NCBI RefSeq assembly: GCF_000747075.1
Contig: NZ_AVCH01000182.1
Coordinates: 1 to 64,000 of the forward strand
Source: Arenimonas malthae CC-JY-1
GTDB taxonomy: Bacteria; Pseudomonadota; Gammaproteobacteria; Xanthomonadales; Xanthomonadaceae
Length of the DNA stretch: 64,000 nucleotides
Direction of reading: 5' to 3'
Positions 32,302 through 41,200 of the stretch are shown here, in pieces. The translations under genes were made by a program, and so were the position numbers. Numbering within the stretch: position 1 is the first letter of the stretch; the number at the start of each line of letters is the position of its first letter. The notes under the pieces were generated by a model. It made no database searches, was not told where the DNA came from, and saw only the letters and a list, made by a program, of their open reading frames with translations.

Positions 32302-32721
32302 CTAGCCCCATCCGCGCTGGCTATCCAGGTACTGGCGAACGGCGGACAGGTCTGACATCTGCCCGCCCAGCATACGATCTAGGGCGCTGCCACCGGCGAA
32401 AAGGGCAGCCGCATTTGCGCGCTTGATCCATTCGTCCGCCTGCGCCGGCACTACGAACAAGACGTGGAGTGCCTGATAAATACCTAGCACATAGCTGATG
32501 CGCTCCAGGACGTCCTCCGTGAGCACCCCCGTGCGACCCCGCTTCCATCGGTAGAAGGTTGAGCGTGGCGGACGGCCCAGCAGGGTGCGTGCCTGCTCCG
32601 ACGTAAGGCGCCATTTTCCGCATATGTTGAAGAACACGTTCAGGGCAGGCCCTGAAAGATCCCGTCTAGCATGCAAAGGCATCTGAACATCGGGTTTCAC
32701 GCAGTGTCCTTGCTGGCTCAT
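32302..32721 (-). CDS. Xre/MbcA/ParS-type (DUF2384) protein coupled to tniQ
   Basis: A 139-residue protein with an N-terminal HTH-like part (LTSEQARTLLGRPPRSTFYRWKRG) and the C-terminal toxin-binding domain (IKRANAAALFAGGSALDRMLGGQMSDLSAVRQYLDSQRG). Its ATG overlaps the tniQ stop by 4 bp. No RES toxin is adjacent. The tight coupling suggests it belongs to the transposition operon as a regulator or accessory factor. That function is inferred. Confidence 0.75.
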   Translation of the reverse strand: MSQQGHCVKPDVQMPLHARRDLSGPALNVFFNICGKWRLTSEQARTLLGRPPRSTFYRWKRGRTGVLTEDVLERISYVLGIYQALHVLFVVPAQADEWIKRANAAALFAGGSALDRMLGGQMSDLSAVRQYLDSQRGWG

Positions 32722-34625
32722 GGGCGATTGGTAATCGGCTGCCGCCGGTGTGCCGGTCGAGATTGATCAGTGCCCCCATCCAGCGCTGCTCGGATCGCAG
32801 CCTCATGCCGCCGATGGACAAAGACCGTCGAGTGTTGCGTCGTCTTGACGGTGACGTGATCGAATGCTTCGAAATTCAATCGCGCATAGGCCGACTTGGC
32901 GGTCGTGCCTAGGCGCTTCGCAGTCCTCGCGAGCGCCTCGTAGCACTTGTCGAACGCGATGACGGAGGCAAGGCAGGGCATGTCCCGACCATGCTGCCTC
33001 CGCGTTTCCAGGTGCCCGCCACGCTTGAGCCACGTGACCACGGCCGCCGCGCACCCTAGGCGCTCCGCGGTTTGGGCTACCGAAATGCAGACGGCGGCAC
33101 CCCCGCGAGCGTGCCGGAAGTAGGCCGCCACGACCGCTTCGCTGACCTGAAGTCGGCCCGCGCCGCGGCCTCGTTTGCGGCCGAGCACCATCGCAGGATC
33201 GGCGAGGAGGCGGGCCAGCAAGGCGGATTTCTCTGTCGGCGAGGCAGTCCAGGTAGAGAACGCGGCATCAAGCGTAGTAACGCCCAGGTCATTGACAGCA
33301 CGCTTGTTGGTGCCGAGACCGCGCACCCTTTCGGCGAAAGCCTCCACATCCTCGTGAGTCAAGCTACCGGGAAATGCTGGACGGTACTCCTCGTTGAATA
33401 CGCCGCCGGCCCGCAACTCCTTGAGCGTGTCAATTGATACGCCGATTCGAGGCGCGGCATCGCGAATAGACACTGCCGGGTACTGCGTGAGCTTGAGTGA
33501 TCGGATCGCGTCCAGGTCGACAACGATGGCGCGGGTTGAGTTCTTTTTGATGCGCCGGCTCTTGATCTCGCCACTGGCGATCCGCTTCTTGAGCGTGAGT
33601 TGGTGGAGACCTATCGCTTCGCGCGCTTCGGCCATGGTTCCCCACCGCACACTCTCCGGAAGAAGACGCTGGGAGTCCTCATCCCGCGCCATCGACCCCC
33701 GTGTCCAATGCTGCGCGCCGAAGCGGTAGACCTCTCGCTCCAGGAATGCGAACCCGGATCGCGCGCCTTCGTCGTTCTTTATCAGCCGCACCAACAGCCA
33801 ACTGAACAGAGCGGGGAATCGAGGCAGCTCTTCGGCGTTCTGGAGCACGTCGTCGTAGGTGGCAGAGAGGAAGTCGCGGAACCCGACAGGCCACCTCGTC
33901 AAGGCAGACGCCACGACCTCCAGATGGTCCCGGTAGTGGCATCGAGCCTTTGGTGCCCGCTGGCCGCCCCCGGCCTGGTGCACCACACCGCTCATGACCC
34001 AGATCAGCTTGCAGAGACGGCGCAGGTCGAGGTGCGCCAGATGGCCCATCGTCGAGGGCGGCGGCGCCAGCGCGTCATCCTGGTAGACCTGGGACCGAAT
34101 TACTGCCATGAGCTCCGCGAGCGCCGGCGTCGCTGGCGCAACCGGAGCCGTGGCCAGGTCGAACCCACACTTGCACTGCCGCACCTTGGAACGTGCCCAC
34201 AGCAAGCGCTTGTGGCACCCGGGGCATTCGGACACCAGTTGAACCTGGTGCACCGGACACACCGCTGCCTGGGCCAGGTCCCAAAATGCTTCGCACGGTC
34301 GGCCCTCCGCCAGGCACGCGGGGCAGACCTTGGGGTGCCTGAGGTTGACCTCGTAGCCCGGCAGGTCCGACCCGTAGACCCGGACATAGGCTCGCGGCCG
34401 CTCCGCCGGTAGGTGCGTCAACCGATCGATGTCACCCTGGCCCACTCCGGCGAGGGTCGCCAGTCCGGCGGCATCGAGCCGACCTACCTTGGGCCGGTAC
34501 CATTCCTTGCCCATAGCAGCGAGCACGTAGGCCGTGCTCGGGTAGCCATTGAGCTCGGTAAGGCGCAAGGCAAACCCCATCAGCGATTCGGTCGGCGCCG
34601 GTCGCGCCGTGACCACCAGCCTCAC
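32718..34625 (-). CDS. tniQ: TniQ/TnsD-like target-selection protein
   Basis: A 635-residue protein. The N-terminal TniQ domain (about 1-160) starts TARPAPTESLMGFALRLTELNGYPS and has zinc-ribbon cysteines: CPACLAEG, CPVH, CPGC and CKCGF. The long C-terminal part includes several HTH-like segments (TMAEAREAIGLHQLTLKKRI, SIRDAAPRIGVSIDTLKELR, SVAQTAERLGCAAAVVTWLK), as expected for a TnsD protein that reads an attachment site. Length is closer to TnsD (about 500) than to the short TniQ. GTG start overlaps the tnsC stop (GTGA). Confidence 0.9.
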   Translation of the reverse strand: MRLVVTARPAPTESLMGFALRLTELNGYPSTAYVLAAMGKEWYRPKVGRLDAAGLATLAGVGQGDIDRLTHLPAERPRAYVRVYGSDLPGYEVNLRHPKVCPACLAEGRPCEAFWDLAQAAVCPVHQVQLVSECPGCHKRLLWARSKVRQCKCGFDLATAPVAPATPALAELMAVIRSQVYQDDALAPPPSTMGHLAHLDLRRLCKLIWVMSGVVHQAGGGQRAPKARCHYRDHLEVVASALTRWPVGFRDFLSATYDDVLQNAEELPRFPALFSWLLVRLIKNDEGARSGFAFLEREVYRFGAQHWTRGSMARDEDSQRLLPESVRWGTMAEAREAIGLHQLTLKKRIASGEIKSRRIKKNSTRAIVVDLDAIRSLKLTQYPAVSIRDAAPRIGVSIDTLKELRAGGVFNEEYRPAFPGSLTHEDVEAFAERVRGLGTNKRAVNDLGVTTLDAAFSTWTASPTEKSALLARLLADPAMVLGRKRGRGAGRLQVSEAVVAAYFRHARGGAAVCISVAQTAERLGCAAAVVTWLKRGGHLETRRQHGRDMPCLASVIAFDKCYEALARTAKRLGTTAKSAYARLNFEAFDHVTVKTTQHSTVFVHRRHEAAIRAALDGGTDQSRPAHRRQPITNRP

Positions 34626-35773
34626 AGCGCCTTCCCCAGCTCTTTCTTGGGGTTGGGGCGCCCACGCAGCGGCGGGCGACCTTTCGCCTTCCTCGCCTTC
34701 CCGGGGGCGTTACGGACCCGGCGGGGTGCCGCAGGCGGCTCTCGGCGGTCCTCGACGTCGTCGGCGTCAGGCGCCGGCTTGTTCTTGCCGTAGACCGCGA
34801 CAGCGGCGCTCTTGTCCGCCACCTCTTCCAGGGCCGCATTGGCAAAGACCGTCTCCTGCACCCCTTTGGCCAACAGCGCGGTCGTGTCCGCTCCAAACGG
34901 ACCGCCAGGTACCGGGAAGAGACGGGCGGACCAGATGGCGCGGGTATACGCCTTCTTCAGGTCGTCCAACCCGATATTCACGGTCCCCGCACGCACGGCA
35001 TTGCCCACTGCCCTGTCGAGAAGCTTGGCCACCAGGCCAATGCGACCCGCACTCGCAAGAAATACCCGGAGCGCCATCTCCCGGCCATCAAGCGCCGGGA
35101 GCTGGAAGGGATGAAGTTCGGCCTGGAACTGGCGCAGGATTGCCCGGAACTGGTCGGAAGAGCCCTTTTCCCCCCAGTCGAAGAGCGGCATCTTGAGTTC
35201 GTCGTCGAAGCGACCAGCCAGCTGGGGGTGACCATGAACCACCGAGGCCGCCGTCGGCAGCCCCACGGCCACCAGCCCATACTTGCGGCTCTCCAACAGA
35301 ACCTTCAGCCAGTCCGCCAGCATGTGCAGTGACTGCTTTTGCCCCTTGTCGCACAGGTGCTGGAACTCGTCGAGGATTATCATCTTGCACTGAACGGCAT
35401 CGAGCAGCGTGTAAAGCCGCTGGGTCATGTTGCCGAGGGAGCCCCGGCTCCAGTACGGATCGCCCAGCCCGTGGAGTAGGGACTCAAGCAATGACTTAAC
35501 CGTGGCTTTGGCGGGCGCAACAGCGTAGACCACCGTCCGGATGGTGCGGTCTTCCACGTGGGTGGGCAGGTAGGTTTCCAGGAGATCCCGGACAACGCTG
35601 GATTTTCCGGTGCGACTCTCACCGGTGATCAGCAGGCACACCGGCGTTGCCGTGGCACCAACCGCGTCATACGCTTCGGTCAGCTCCTCCAGAATATCGG
35701 CATAGGCGCTGTGATCGATCCGGATGCGGGACACGATGTCACGGTACTTGCCCAGTTCCTTCTTGCGGCTCAT
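34622..35773 (-). CDS. tnsC: TnsC-like AAA+ transposition ATPase
   Basis: A 383-residue AAA+ ATPase. Walker A GESRTGKSS (Lys57) and Walker B MIILDEFQHL, with sensor region LVAVGLPTA. TnsC links the target-selection protein TniQ to the TnsAB transposase and confers target immunity. The C-terminal 60 residues are basic and disordered. Start ATG overlaps the tnsB stop by 4 bp. Confidence 0.95.
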   Translation of the reverse strand: MSRKKELGKYRDIVSRIRIDHSAYADILEELTEAYDAVGATATPVCLLITGESRTGKSSVVRDLLETYLPTHVEDRTIRTVVYAVAPAKATVKSLLESLLHGLGDPYWSRGSLGNMTQRLYTLLDAVQCKMIILDEFQHLCDKGQKQSLHMLADWLKVLLESRKYGLVAVGLPTAASVVHGHPQLAGRFDDELKMPLFDWGEKGSSDQFRAILRQFQAELHPFQLPALDGREMALRVFLASAGRIGLVAKLLDRAVGNAVRAGTVNIGLDDLKKAYTRAIWSARLFPVPGGPFGADTTALLAKGVQETVFANAALEEVADKSAAVAVYGKNKPAPDADDVEDRREPPAAPRRVRNAPGKARKAKGRPPLRGRPNPKKELGKAL

Positions 35774-37866
35774 GAAGCCACCCCCTGCCTGACTTTGCGG
35801 CTGGTAAAGGTCGGAATGCTGTCGTCGTCCTCATCCTCCGGTTGGGCCGTCTCGGGCTTGGGCTTCGACCGCGGCGACGGGTTGGCGGTTTCCTTCTTCG
35901 ACTTCGCTACCGGCACGGACGGCACCACGGGGGCGGGGACGGACGCGGGAACCGCGGGGGACACAGGGTCTGCGGGCAACTGCTCCGCATTGCTCGATGC
36001 CTCGGTTTCCGCGGCCGGCGCACCCTCACCAACGAATCGCTGCTGCTTCTTGCGCGACTTGCGCGACCCCAGCCTCATGTCCTCCTCAATCAACGCCCGA
36101 ATCCGCTGGCGAGCCTCGAGCAAACTGATCTCACGGGCATCGTCCTCCTGGACCCGGCGCTGGAACCGCTTGCAAACCTTGTGCTGCCAGCGCGTCAGGC
36201 CGAGCGCGTACTCGGGGTCCAAGGCCGGCACCTTGATCAGGGTGAGCTGGTCAGGCGACACCACCACCACGTGACCGAGGTCGTCATCGCACGTGCGGAC
36301 CTCAACCTTGATACGGCTGCCGTGAAGCTCACGCAGGGTGCCGAGCTCCCGGGAGTTGTAGAGCAGCGAGTCGAACTCGATACCCTTGTGAGTCAGTTCC
36401 CGATGGCACGAGGCGCTGAACGCAGAATCCATCGCCACCGAGGACGGCGGGAGGTAGCGATCGACTTGCTGGATGCCGCTGTTCCAGGCTTCCTGTGGCG
36501 TCATACCCAGCCCGGAATGCACCTCCTGGTGGTAGACGTCCACAATCCACATCTGCAACACCCGGCGCAGCGTCGCCAGGGTCATCACCGCATGCTTGGC
36601 AGGGTCATAGTCGCCCTTGAGCACGACGCTGGAGAAGGTCTTACCCTTCATGTCCACCAGCAGTCCGGTGTTCATCGTGCCGAAGAACCGCTCCACCTTG
36701 CCCTTGTACCAAGGCTTGCGGCGAGGGCAGAACTGCACGTCGATGCCGTAGCGGCCGGCGCCGGCTTCCAGCGCGCGGGCATGAAACTCTAGGCCGTTGT
36801 CCACGACCAACAGCTCCATGACCCCCCAGGCATCCCAGGAACAGCGGGTGTCGGGGCACTCATCCTTAGGGGCCAAGGCATGGCGCAGCGCCCGGGTCAT
36901 GCTGACGTTGCTCGGTTCCTCGAACCCGAGGTAGTAGCCCAACACGTAGCGGCTGTACTCGTCGATGACCAGCGTGAGCCACGGCCGACCCAGCGGCAGG
37001 CCGGTGCGGTCATCCACCACAAACAGGTCCATCCGGCTGTGATCCATCGCGGCGCGGGCGAGCGGGCGCGGCGCCACGACGCCACGCCCCGCCGCGCGGA
37101 ACTCGATGTCGGCGGCGCGCTGACCATAGCGCGCCCGATAGACATCATAGGGAGCCAGTGCCTGTACCAGGGACTTGAAGTAGTTGTAGCTCGGGGTCTT
37201 CAGTTGGTCAGACTTCAATCGCGTGGCGTTGCGCTGAGCAATCAGGCCCTTCGCCTCGCCTCGTACCGTCTTGATCGATGGGCGTTCCAGGGTCAGGTAG
37301 CGCGTTTCGATGAGCTCCCGGGCAATGGTCTGGACTACCTCGTGGTGTCGCCCGGAGCAATTCCCCTTACCTTCATGCCGGTCGACCAAGCTACGCACAT
37401 CGCGTCCGCTGGCCTGGTAGGCATTGATCCAGTTCACGACGGTGGTGAAGTGCGGACATTTCTTCTGCGGCTGGCCGTTCCTCCAAAGCTTCTTGTCGTC
37501 CCAGATCTCCTTGATGATCGGGGTCATCACTTCGAAGGTTCGCGGCAGCTTTTCCAGCCTCTCCACAAAGGCCAAGCGGGCCTTTGCCTGGTCCTGCTGG
37601 GCCTCGGAGTAGCTTTGGCGAAAGGCGTCCAGATGGGCGCTGTCTATCGCTTTCTGCCTGGCACTGTCCGGGGTCGTGTCCCCGCCATCGAGGATCAGAC
37701 GCCCCGCCTTCCATTCCTTGAGCAGGTCTGCCACCGCATGCTGGGCGATTCGCCCGGTGGCGAGGTCCTCTACCGCGATGATTCCCTCGCCCAGATCGCG
37801 CAAGACGCGATGGCGTTGGTTGTTGAGCATCAGGCTTTGGCCGACGCTGAAGCAGCCGCCGGTCAT
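35770..37866 (-). CDS. tnsB: TnsB-like DDE transposase
   Basis: A 698-residue transposase of the Mu/TnsB type. The catalytic triad is Asp302 (LVIDEYS), Asp356 (VVDNGLEF) and Glu392 (KGKVERFFG), with 35 residues between the last two. N-terminal HTH domains bind the 16-bp repeats at the element ends; a Mu-C domain and a disordered acidic tail follow. It makes the 3' strand breaks and the joining reaction. Its start overlaps the tnsA stop by 4 bp. Confidence 0.95.
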   Translation of the reverse strand: MTGGCFSVGQSLMLNNQRHRVLRDLGEGIIAVEDLATGRIAQHAVADLLKEWKAGRLILDGGDTTPDSARQKAIDSAHLDAFRQSYSEAQQDQAKARLAFVERLEKLPRTFEVMTPIIKEIWDDKKLWRNGQPQKKCPHFTTVVNWINAYQASGRDVRSLVDRHEGKGNCSGRHHEVVQTIARELIETRYLTLERPSIKTVRGEAKGLIAQRNATRLKSDQLKTPSYNYFKSLVQALAPYDVYRARYGQRAADIEFRAAGRGVVAPRPLARAAMDHSRMDLFVVDDRTGLPLGRPWLTLVIDEYSRYVLGYYLGFEEPSNVSMTRALRHALAPKDECPDTRCSWDAWGVMELLVVDNGLEFHARALEAGAGRYGIDVQFCPRRKPWYKGKVERFFGTMNTGLLVDMKGKTFSSVVLKGDYDPAKHAVMTLATLRRVLQMWIVDVYHQEVHSGLGMTPQEAWNSGIQQVDRYLPPSSVAMDSAFSASCHRELTHKGIEFDSLLYNSRELGTLRELHGSRIKVEVRTCDDDLGHVVVVSPDQLTLIKVPALDPEYALGLTRWQHKVCKRFQRRVQEDDAREISLLEARQRIRALIEEDMRLGSRKSRKKQQRFVGEGAPAAETEASSNAEQLPADPVSPAVPASVPAPVVPSVPVAKSKKETANPSPRSKPKPETAQPEDEDDDSIPTFTSRKVRQGVAS

Positions 37867-38690
37867 GCGACACCTACCGCGCAGGCGGTGTCTCGGGCGA
37901 GCCAGACGCAGGTGCGGTCGGAGAGCGGGCCGTGCGTGTCGATGGCCGCATGGCCGCTCATGATCAGCTGTGCGATACCGACCGCCTCTTGGCTGTCGGC
38001 AACGCTCCAGCCAAACGCAGCCAGCGGAACGCGGTCAACGGCGCGCAGCTTCTCCAACGTCGCCAAGAGCTGAACCTCGCTGATCGCGTGACGCGCCCGC
38101 CGCAGGACGCGCAATGCGTTCTGGATGTAATCCCCTTGTCGCAGGTGGCGGTCGGTCAGCAGGCAGTAGTCGGCGCCCAAGGCCTCGAGCTGCCCCTCCA
38201 GATAGCGGGTGCGCTCACGCACCTCGGCGTCGACGTCCTTTTCGAACTTGATCTCGACAAACGTGAGGCGGTCAGCGACCACCACCGCGAAGTCGGGGAT
38301 GTGGCTGCGCCAGCCGTCCTCAACCGTGTAGTGGATGCGTACCGGCTGCTCGGCGAAGGCCTGCACGACGGGGCTGACATCGAGGAGCAAGGCCGCCTCG
38401 TGTTCGAGTGCGGACTCGCACTGAACGACGCGGCCGAGCTTGACGGAGGTGGTCTTGAACACGGGCCGCGGAGCACCCCGGTGCACGAGGTTTCGGATGC
38501 GCACCTCGCCTGGGGGCGGGAGATCCAGACGCAGTGCTTGAGTCGATTCGGCGCCACGCTGGGCTTGCAGCAGGGCGCGGGCCAGCAGGCGTTGGCGCGG
38601 CAGCCCCAAGGCGGTGTCAGCCGTCGCTAGGGACGCGGGCGGTGAAGTCGGACGGCACCCGGCGGTCGCGAGATGGGAAAGCAAATTCAT
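37863..38690 (-). CDS. tnsA: TnsA-like endonuclease
   Basis: A 275-residue protein from ATG 38690. Restriction-enzyme-like core: ESALEHEAALLLD, IPDFAVVVADRLTFVEIKFEKD (D...ExK). TnsA makes the 5' strand nicks so that Tn7-type elements move by cut-and-paste. A C-terminal winged helix is probable. The frame is open to 38792, but the N-terminal Met chosen starts the first family-like block. First gene of the tnsABC-tniQ-DUF2384 operon. Confidence 0.9.
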   Translation of the reverse strand: MNLLSHLATAGCRPTSPPASLATADTALGLPRQRLLARALLQAQRGAESTQALRLDLPPPGEVRIRNLVHRGAPRPVFKTTSVKLGRVVQCESALEHEAALLLDVSPVVQAFAEQPVRIHYTVEDGWRSHIPDFAVVVADRLTFVEIKFEKDVDAEVRERTRYLEGQLEALGADYCLLTDRHLRQGDYIQNALRVLRRARHAISEVQLLATLEKLRAVDRVPLAAFGWSVADSQEAVGIAQLIMSGHAAIDTHGPLSDRTCVWLARDTACAVGVA

Positions 38691-38856
38691 GGGCAAAGGG
38701 CTCCCGTCATCGCCGCGGCGCGGCGATGGAGTGTCGGTATCAAGGCGTTCCCGCCGGCGGCGGGCACGAATCGGCGCGACCAGGCGGCCCATTGGACGGG
38801 CGCCGCCGGTCTGCTAGACTGGGAGTCACTGCGGTGGTCCAAGTGCAGTGCCTCAA

Positions 38857-38887
38857 CAACGGCCCGGGTCTTCACCCCGGGCCGTTG
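38857..38887 (-). terminator. Hairpin between small gene and tnsA
   Basis: A perfect 12-bp stem CAACGGCCCGGG, 7-nt loop, CCCGGGCCGTTG, 33 bp past the stop of the 79-aa gene. The U-run is weak. It would separate that gene's transcript from the tnsA promoter region (38691-38856). Confidence 0.6.
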
Positions 38888-38920
38888 CCGTTTCCAGCCC
38901 TTACGCACTGGGCTAGGTGG

Positions 38921-39160
38921 TCATGGAGTGGCGCTCCTGTCGGGGGGCGAAGGGTTCAGGCCGGCCAGGTAGCGGGCCAGGTCGTCGGACCGGGCGTAGA
39001 CGCCACGCGCCTGGCCCGGGAGCGGATAGAGCGGTATCGGCACCTGATTGGCCTGCCGGGCCCGCTGGAACGCCCGCTCGTTGGCAAAGCCCAGCGCCTG
39101 CCACAACGCCCGCCCGGACACCGGGACGATCGAGGGAGCAATGCCGGGTTTTGTCCGCAT
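38921..39160 (-). CDS. Small DNA-binding-like protein upstream of tnsA
   Basis: A 79-residue basic protein with AAGGAG 6 nt before the ATG. The pattern GRALWQALGFANERAFQRARQ...IPLYPLPGQARGVYARSDDLARYLAG looks like an excisionase/AlpA-type winged helix. It lies immediately upstream of the tns operon on the same strand and may regulate it; function inferred from position and motif. Confidence 0.55.
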   Translation of the reverse strand: MRTKPGIAPSIVPVSGRALWQALGFANERAFQRARQANQVPIPLYPLPGQARGVYARSDDLARYLAGLNPSPPDRSATP

Positions 39161-39265
39161 GGGGCGCTCCTTGTCGGATGCCGTGATAACCCCCCTATTC
39201 CAGCGAGCCCGGTTGGCGGGCACAACCCGGGCATAATTCGGGAATTCTGCACTCCTATCGACAGC

Positions 39266-40399
39266 ATGCGAATCTCGGATGATTTGGCCTTCCGGCTCAG
39301 GAACTGGTTCTGGTACTGGCAGGTCCGGGCGATATCCGGTCTGAGTGACGAAGGCCTGGACCATAAGTGCTTCGGAGAGACCGAGAATCAGCGGCGTCAT
39401 TTCGAACGGATCCGCGCCTCGGCCTCCTCACCTGACCGGGTAAAGGTAGTGGGCGATCTAACCCTGCTGGACGCGGTGGATGGCTGGGATCAAGTGGATG
39501 ACGGGGAACCGGGCCCCTACGCCGAAGCAAAAAGAGCCTTCAGATCTCGCTTCTGGGAATTCCTGGCGACGCGTGACCTCGAGGCATGCGAGTACTCCGA
39601 ATTTATCCAGAAGTACGTCAAGGAGCGCGACTGGATCCGAGTAAGCGCGGATGACAGTGCCCTCTTCCGCACTTTCCTTGGAGAAGAAGAACCGGCTATT
39701 GAACAAGGCATCTCCACCGCCTACAGCGCGATGTTGCACAAACTGGTGGAAGAAGCGACCCCTGACACTGCGGCTGTGCTCGTCGCGCTTTTCCGAGAGG
39801 CAATGCATCGCGTTGATCTTGATCAGGCAATCGCAATTAAGTCAGCGCTGAGCACGGCGGTGATGGTCATGTGCCGTCTCGCCAAGATTGATGGGCCCAC
39901 CGGGCACATTATCTGGCAGATCACCAAGGACAGGGTGCTCGCCAACCATTGGATTACGGAAGCGCATTGGCGCGAGCACACACAGACCCCCGCGAAGCGA
40001 AACCGTAGCACGCGTGAACGGATCAAGGAGTTCCAGCAATGGGTCTGGTGGTATGTCGCGCGCCCATTGTCTTTCCACAACACCGGTTATGGCCTGTTTC
40101 CAATTGTCCCCGGATCCGAAAGGACTACCTGGATAGAGCAGAATCGCGGTGTGCTGGAAGCAATCCACGACGACGTCAGCCACTATCGTCGGGAACATCT
40201 CCTCACAAGAGATGCTTCTGACCCCGCAATTCGGCGCCACGCCGAAGAGCTGAGAGAAAAGGCTGACGAACTAGTTGCTGCCTTTCCTGCTCCGTCCGGC
40301 TCGCCCGCCCGATTCTATTTCAGTCGACCGAACCTGGAGATGGAGCACCTTCCACCAGCCTATGTCGAGGCGGAAGCGTCGGGCGCGTGTGCCGATTAA
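39266..40399 (+). CDS. Hypothetical protein, 377 aa
   Basis: A soluble protein beginning at ATG 39266. It is rich in Trp and acidic/aromatic residues (FRLRNWFWYWQVRAISGLSDEGLDHKCFG), with a central helical region (LVALFREAMHRVDLDQAIAIKSALSTAVMVM) and a repeated Trp stretch (EFQQWVWWYVARPLSF). No catalytic motif is recognised. The DNA is lower in GC than the host flanks. It sits among putative defence genes near the right end; its function is unknown. Confidence 0.7.
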   Translation: MRISDDLAFRLRNWFWYWQVRAISGLSDEGLDHKCFGETENQRRHFERIRASASSPDRVKVVGDLTLLDAVDGWDQVDDGEPGPYAEAKRAFRSRFWEFLATRDLEACEYSEFIQKYVKERDWIRVSADDSALFRTFLGEEEPAIEQGISTAYSAMLHKLVEEATPDTAAVLVALFREAMHRVDLDQAIAIKSALSTAVMVMCRLAKIDGPTGHIIWQITKDRVLANHWITEAHWREHTQTPAKRNRSTRERIKEFQQWVWWYVARPLSFHNTGYGLFPIVPGSERTTWIEQNRGVLEAIHDDVSHYRREHLLTRDASDPAIRRHAEELREKADELVAAFPAPSGSPARFYFSRPNLEMEHLPPAYVEAEASGACAD

Positions 40400-40775
40400 G
40401 TCGGTCGTCTGCTCCCGCCTATGCTGATCATGCCGCTGGGGCTGCCCGTGGCGGAGGTCGTGCTACCGTCCACATCCGATTCCGAACCTTAGCGGCCCAA
40501 GTTCCAAGTCGGTCTCCAACCTGAAGCGAACCCGAAGTGCTCGGCAGCGAACAGCCGGGACAGGGCGGGAATTACGGCGCAAGAAATGGGGACTCGTAAT
40601 TTACGAAAAACCGCCTCAAATTTCGTAATTGGTCTTAATCCGTTGTTCTTGCGGGAAATTCCTGCGCATTTAGTATCACCCTTGAATCGCTAGCGACTTG
40701 GGCGCAAGGCCGTCTCCCAACCCATTCCAGAGATCGGCTCCGGCTCATAAAGCGAATTCGATTCAGACGATCCCC
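40400..40775. other. AT-richer intergenic stretch with short palindromes
   Basis: No gene is seen. TCGTAATTTACGA (40594-40606) is a near-palindrome, and TTTCGTAATT follows about 25 bp later. These may be protein-binding sites left from the truncated integrase or a promoter; nothing firmer can be said. Confidence 0.4.
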
Positions 40776-41198
40776 ACTCGCCGGCAGGAAGAGATCACTC
40801 GCCTGCAGTGGACTGATCTAAACCGCGAGACGGGCACTGCCCTCCTCCGCGACGCGAAGCACCAGACGCACAAGATGGGCAACCACGGTGCGTTCCGGGT
40901 GCCGGCCGATGCTTTGGCGATCATTGATCGCCAACAGAAGTCAAAGCTAGAGGACGGCAGCGAAGATCCGCGGATCTTCCCGTTCAACCCGAAATCGATC
41001 GGCGCGGCGTTCACCCGGTGCGTGCAGTTCCTTGAGATTGAGGACCTGCACTTCCACGACATTAGGCACGAGACCGCTAGTCGGCCATTCGAGCGGGGCT
41101 ATTCCATCCAGGAGCTGGCGCGGTTCTCGCTGCACGAGTCGTGTACTACGTTGAAGCGGTACACGCACCTCCAACCAGAAGACGTGCCAGAACGATAG
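40776..41198 (+). pseudogene. Tyrosine-recombinase (phage integrase) 3' remnant
   Basis: 141 codons equal to the C-terminal half of an integrase: TRRQEEITRL (Arg I), AKHQTHKMGN (Lys), HDIRHETASRPFERG (HxxR) and SLHESCTTLKRYTHLQ (His and the Tyr nucleophile). The N-terminal arm- and core-binding domains are missing, the similarity beginning abruptly at 40776 after unrelated sequence. It is probably inactive. Confidence 0.75.
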
Positions 41199-41200
41199 AC

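Noticed and set aside
32718-38690. CRISPR-associated transposon (CAST)
   Set aside because: tnsABC-tniQ are present but no cas12k, cas5-8 or repeat array is found in the element.
40698-40775. Start of the integrase frame at ATG 40698
   Set aside because: The first 26 codons have no similarity to integrases; the recognisable part begins at 40776, so the gene is a remnant.
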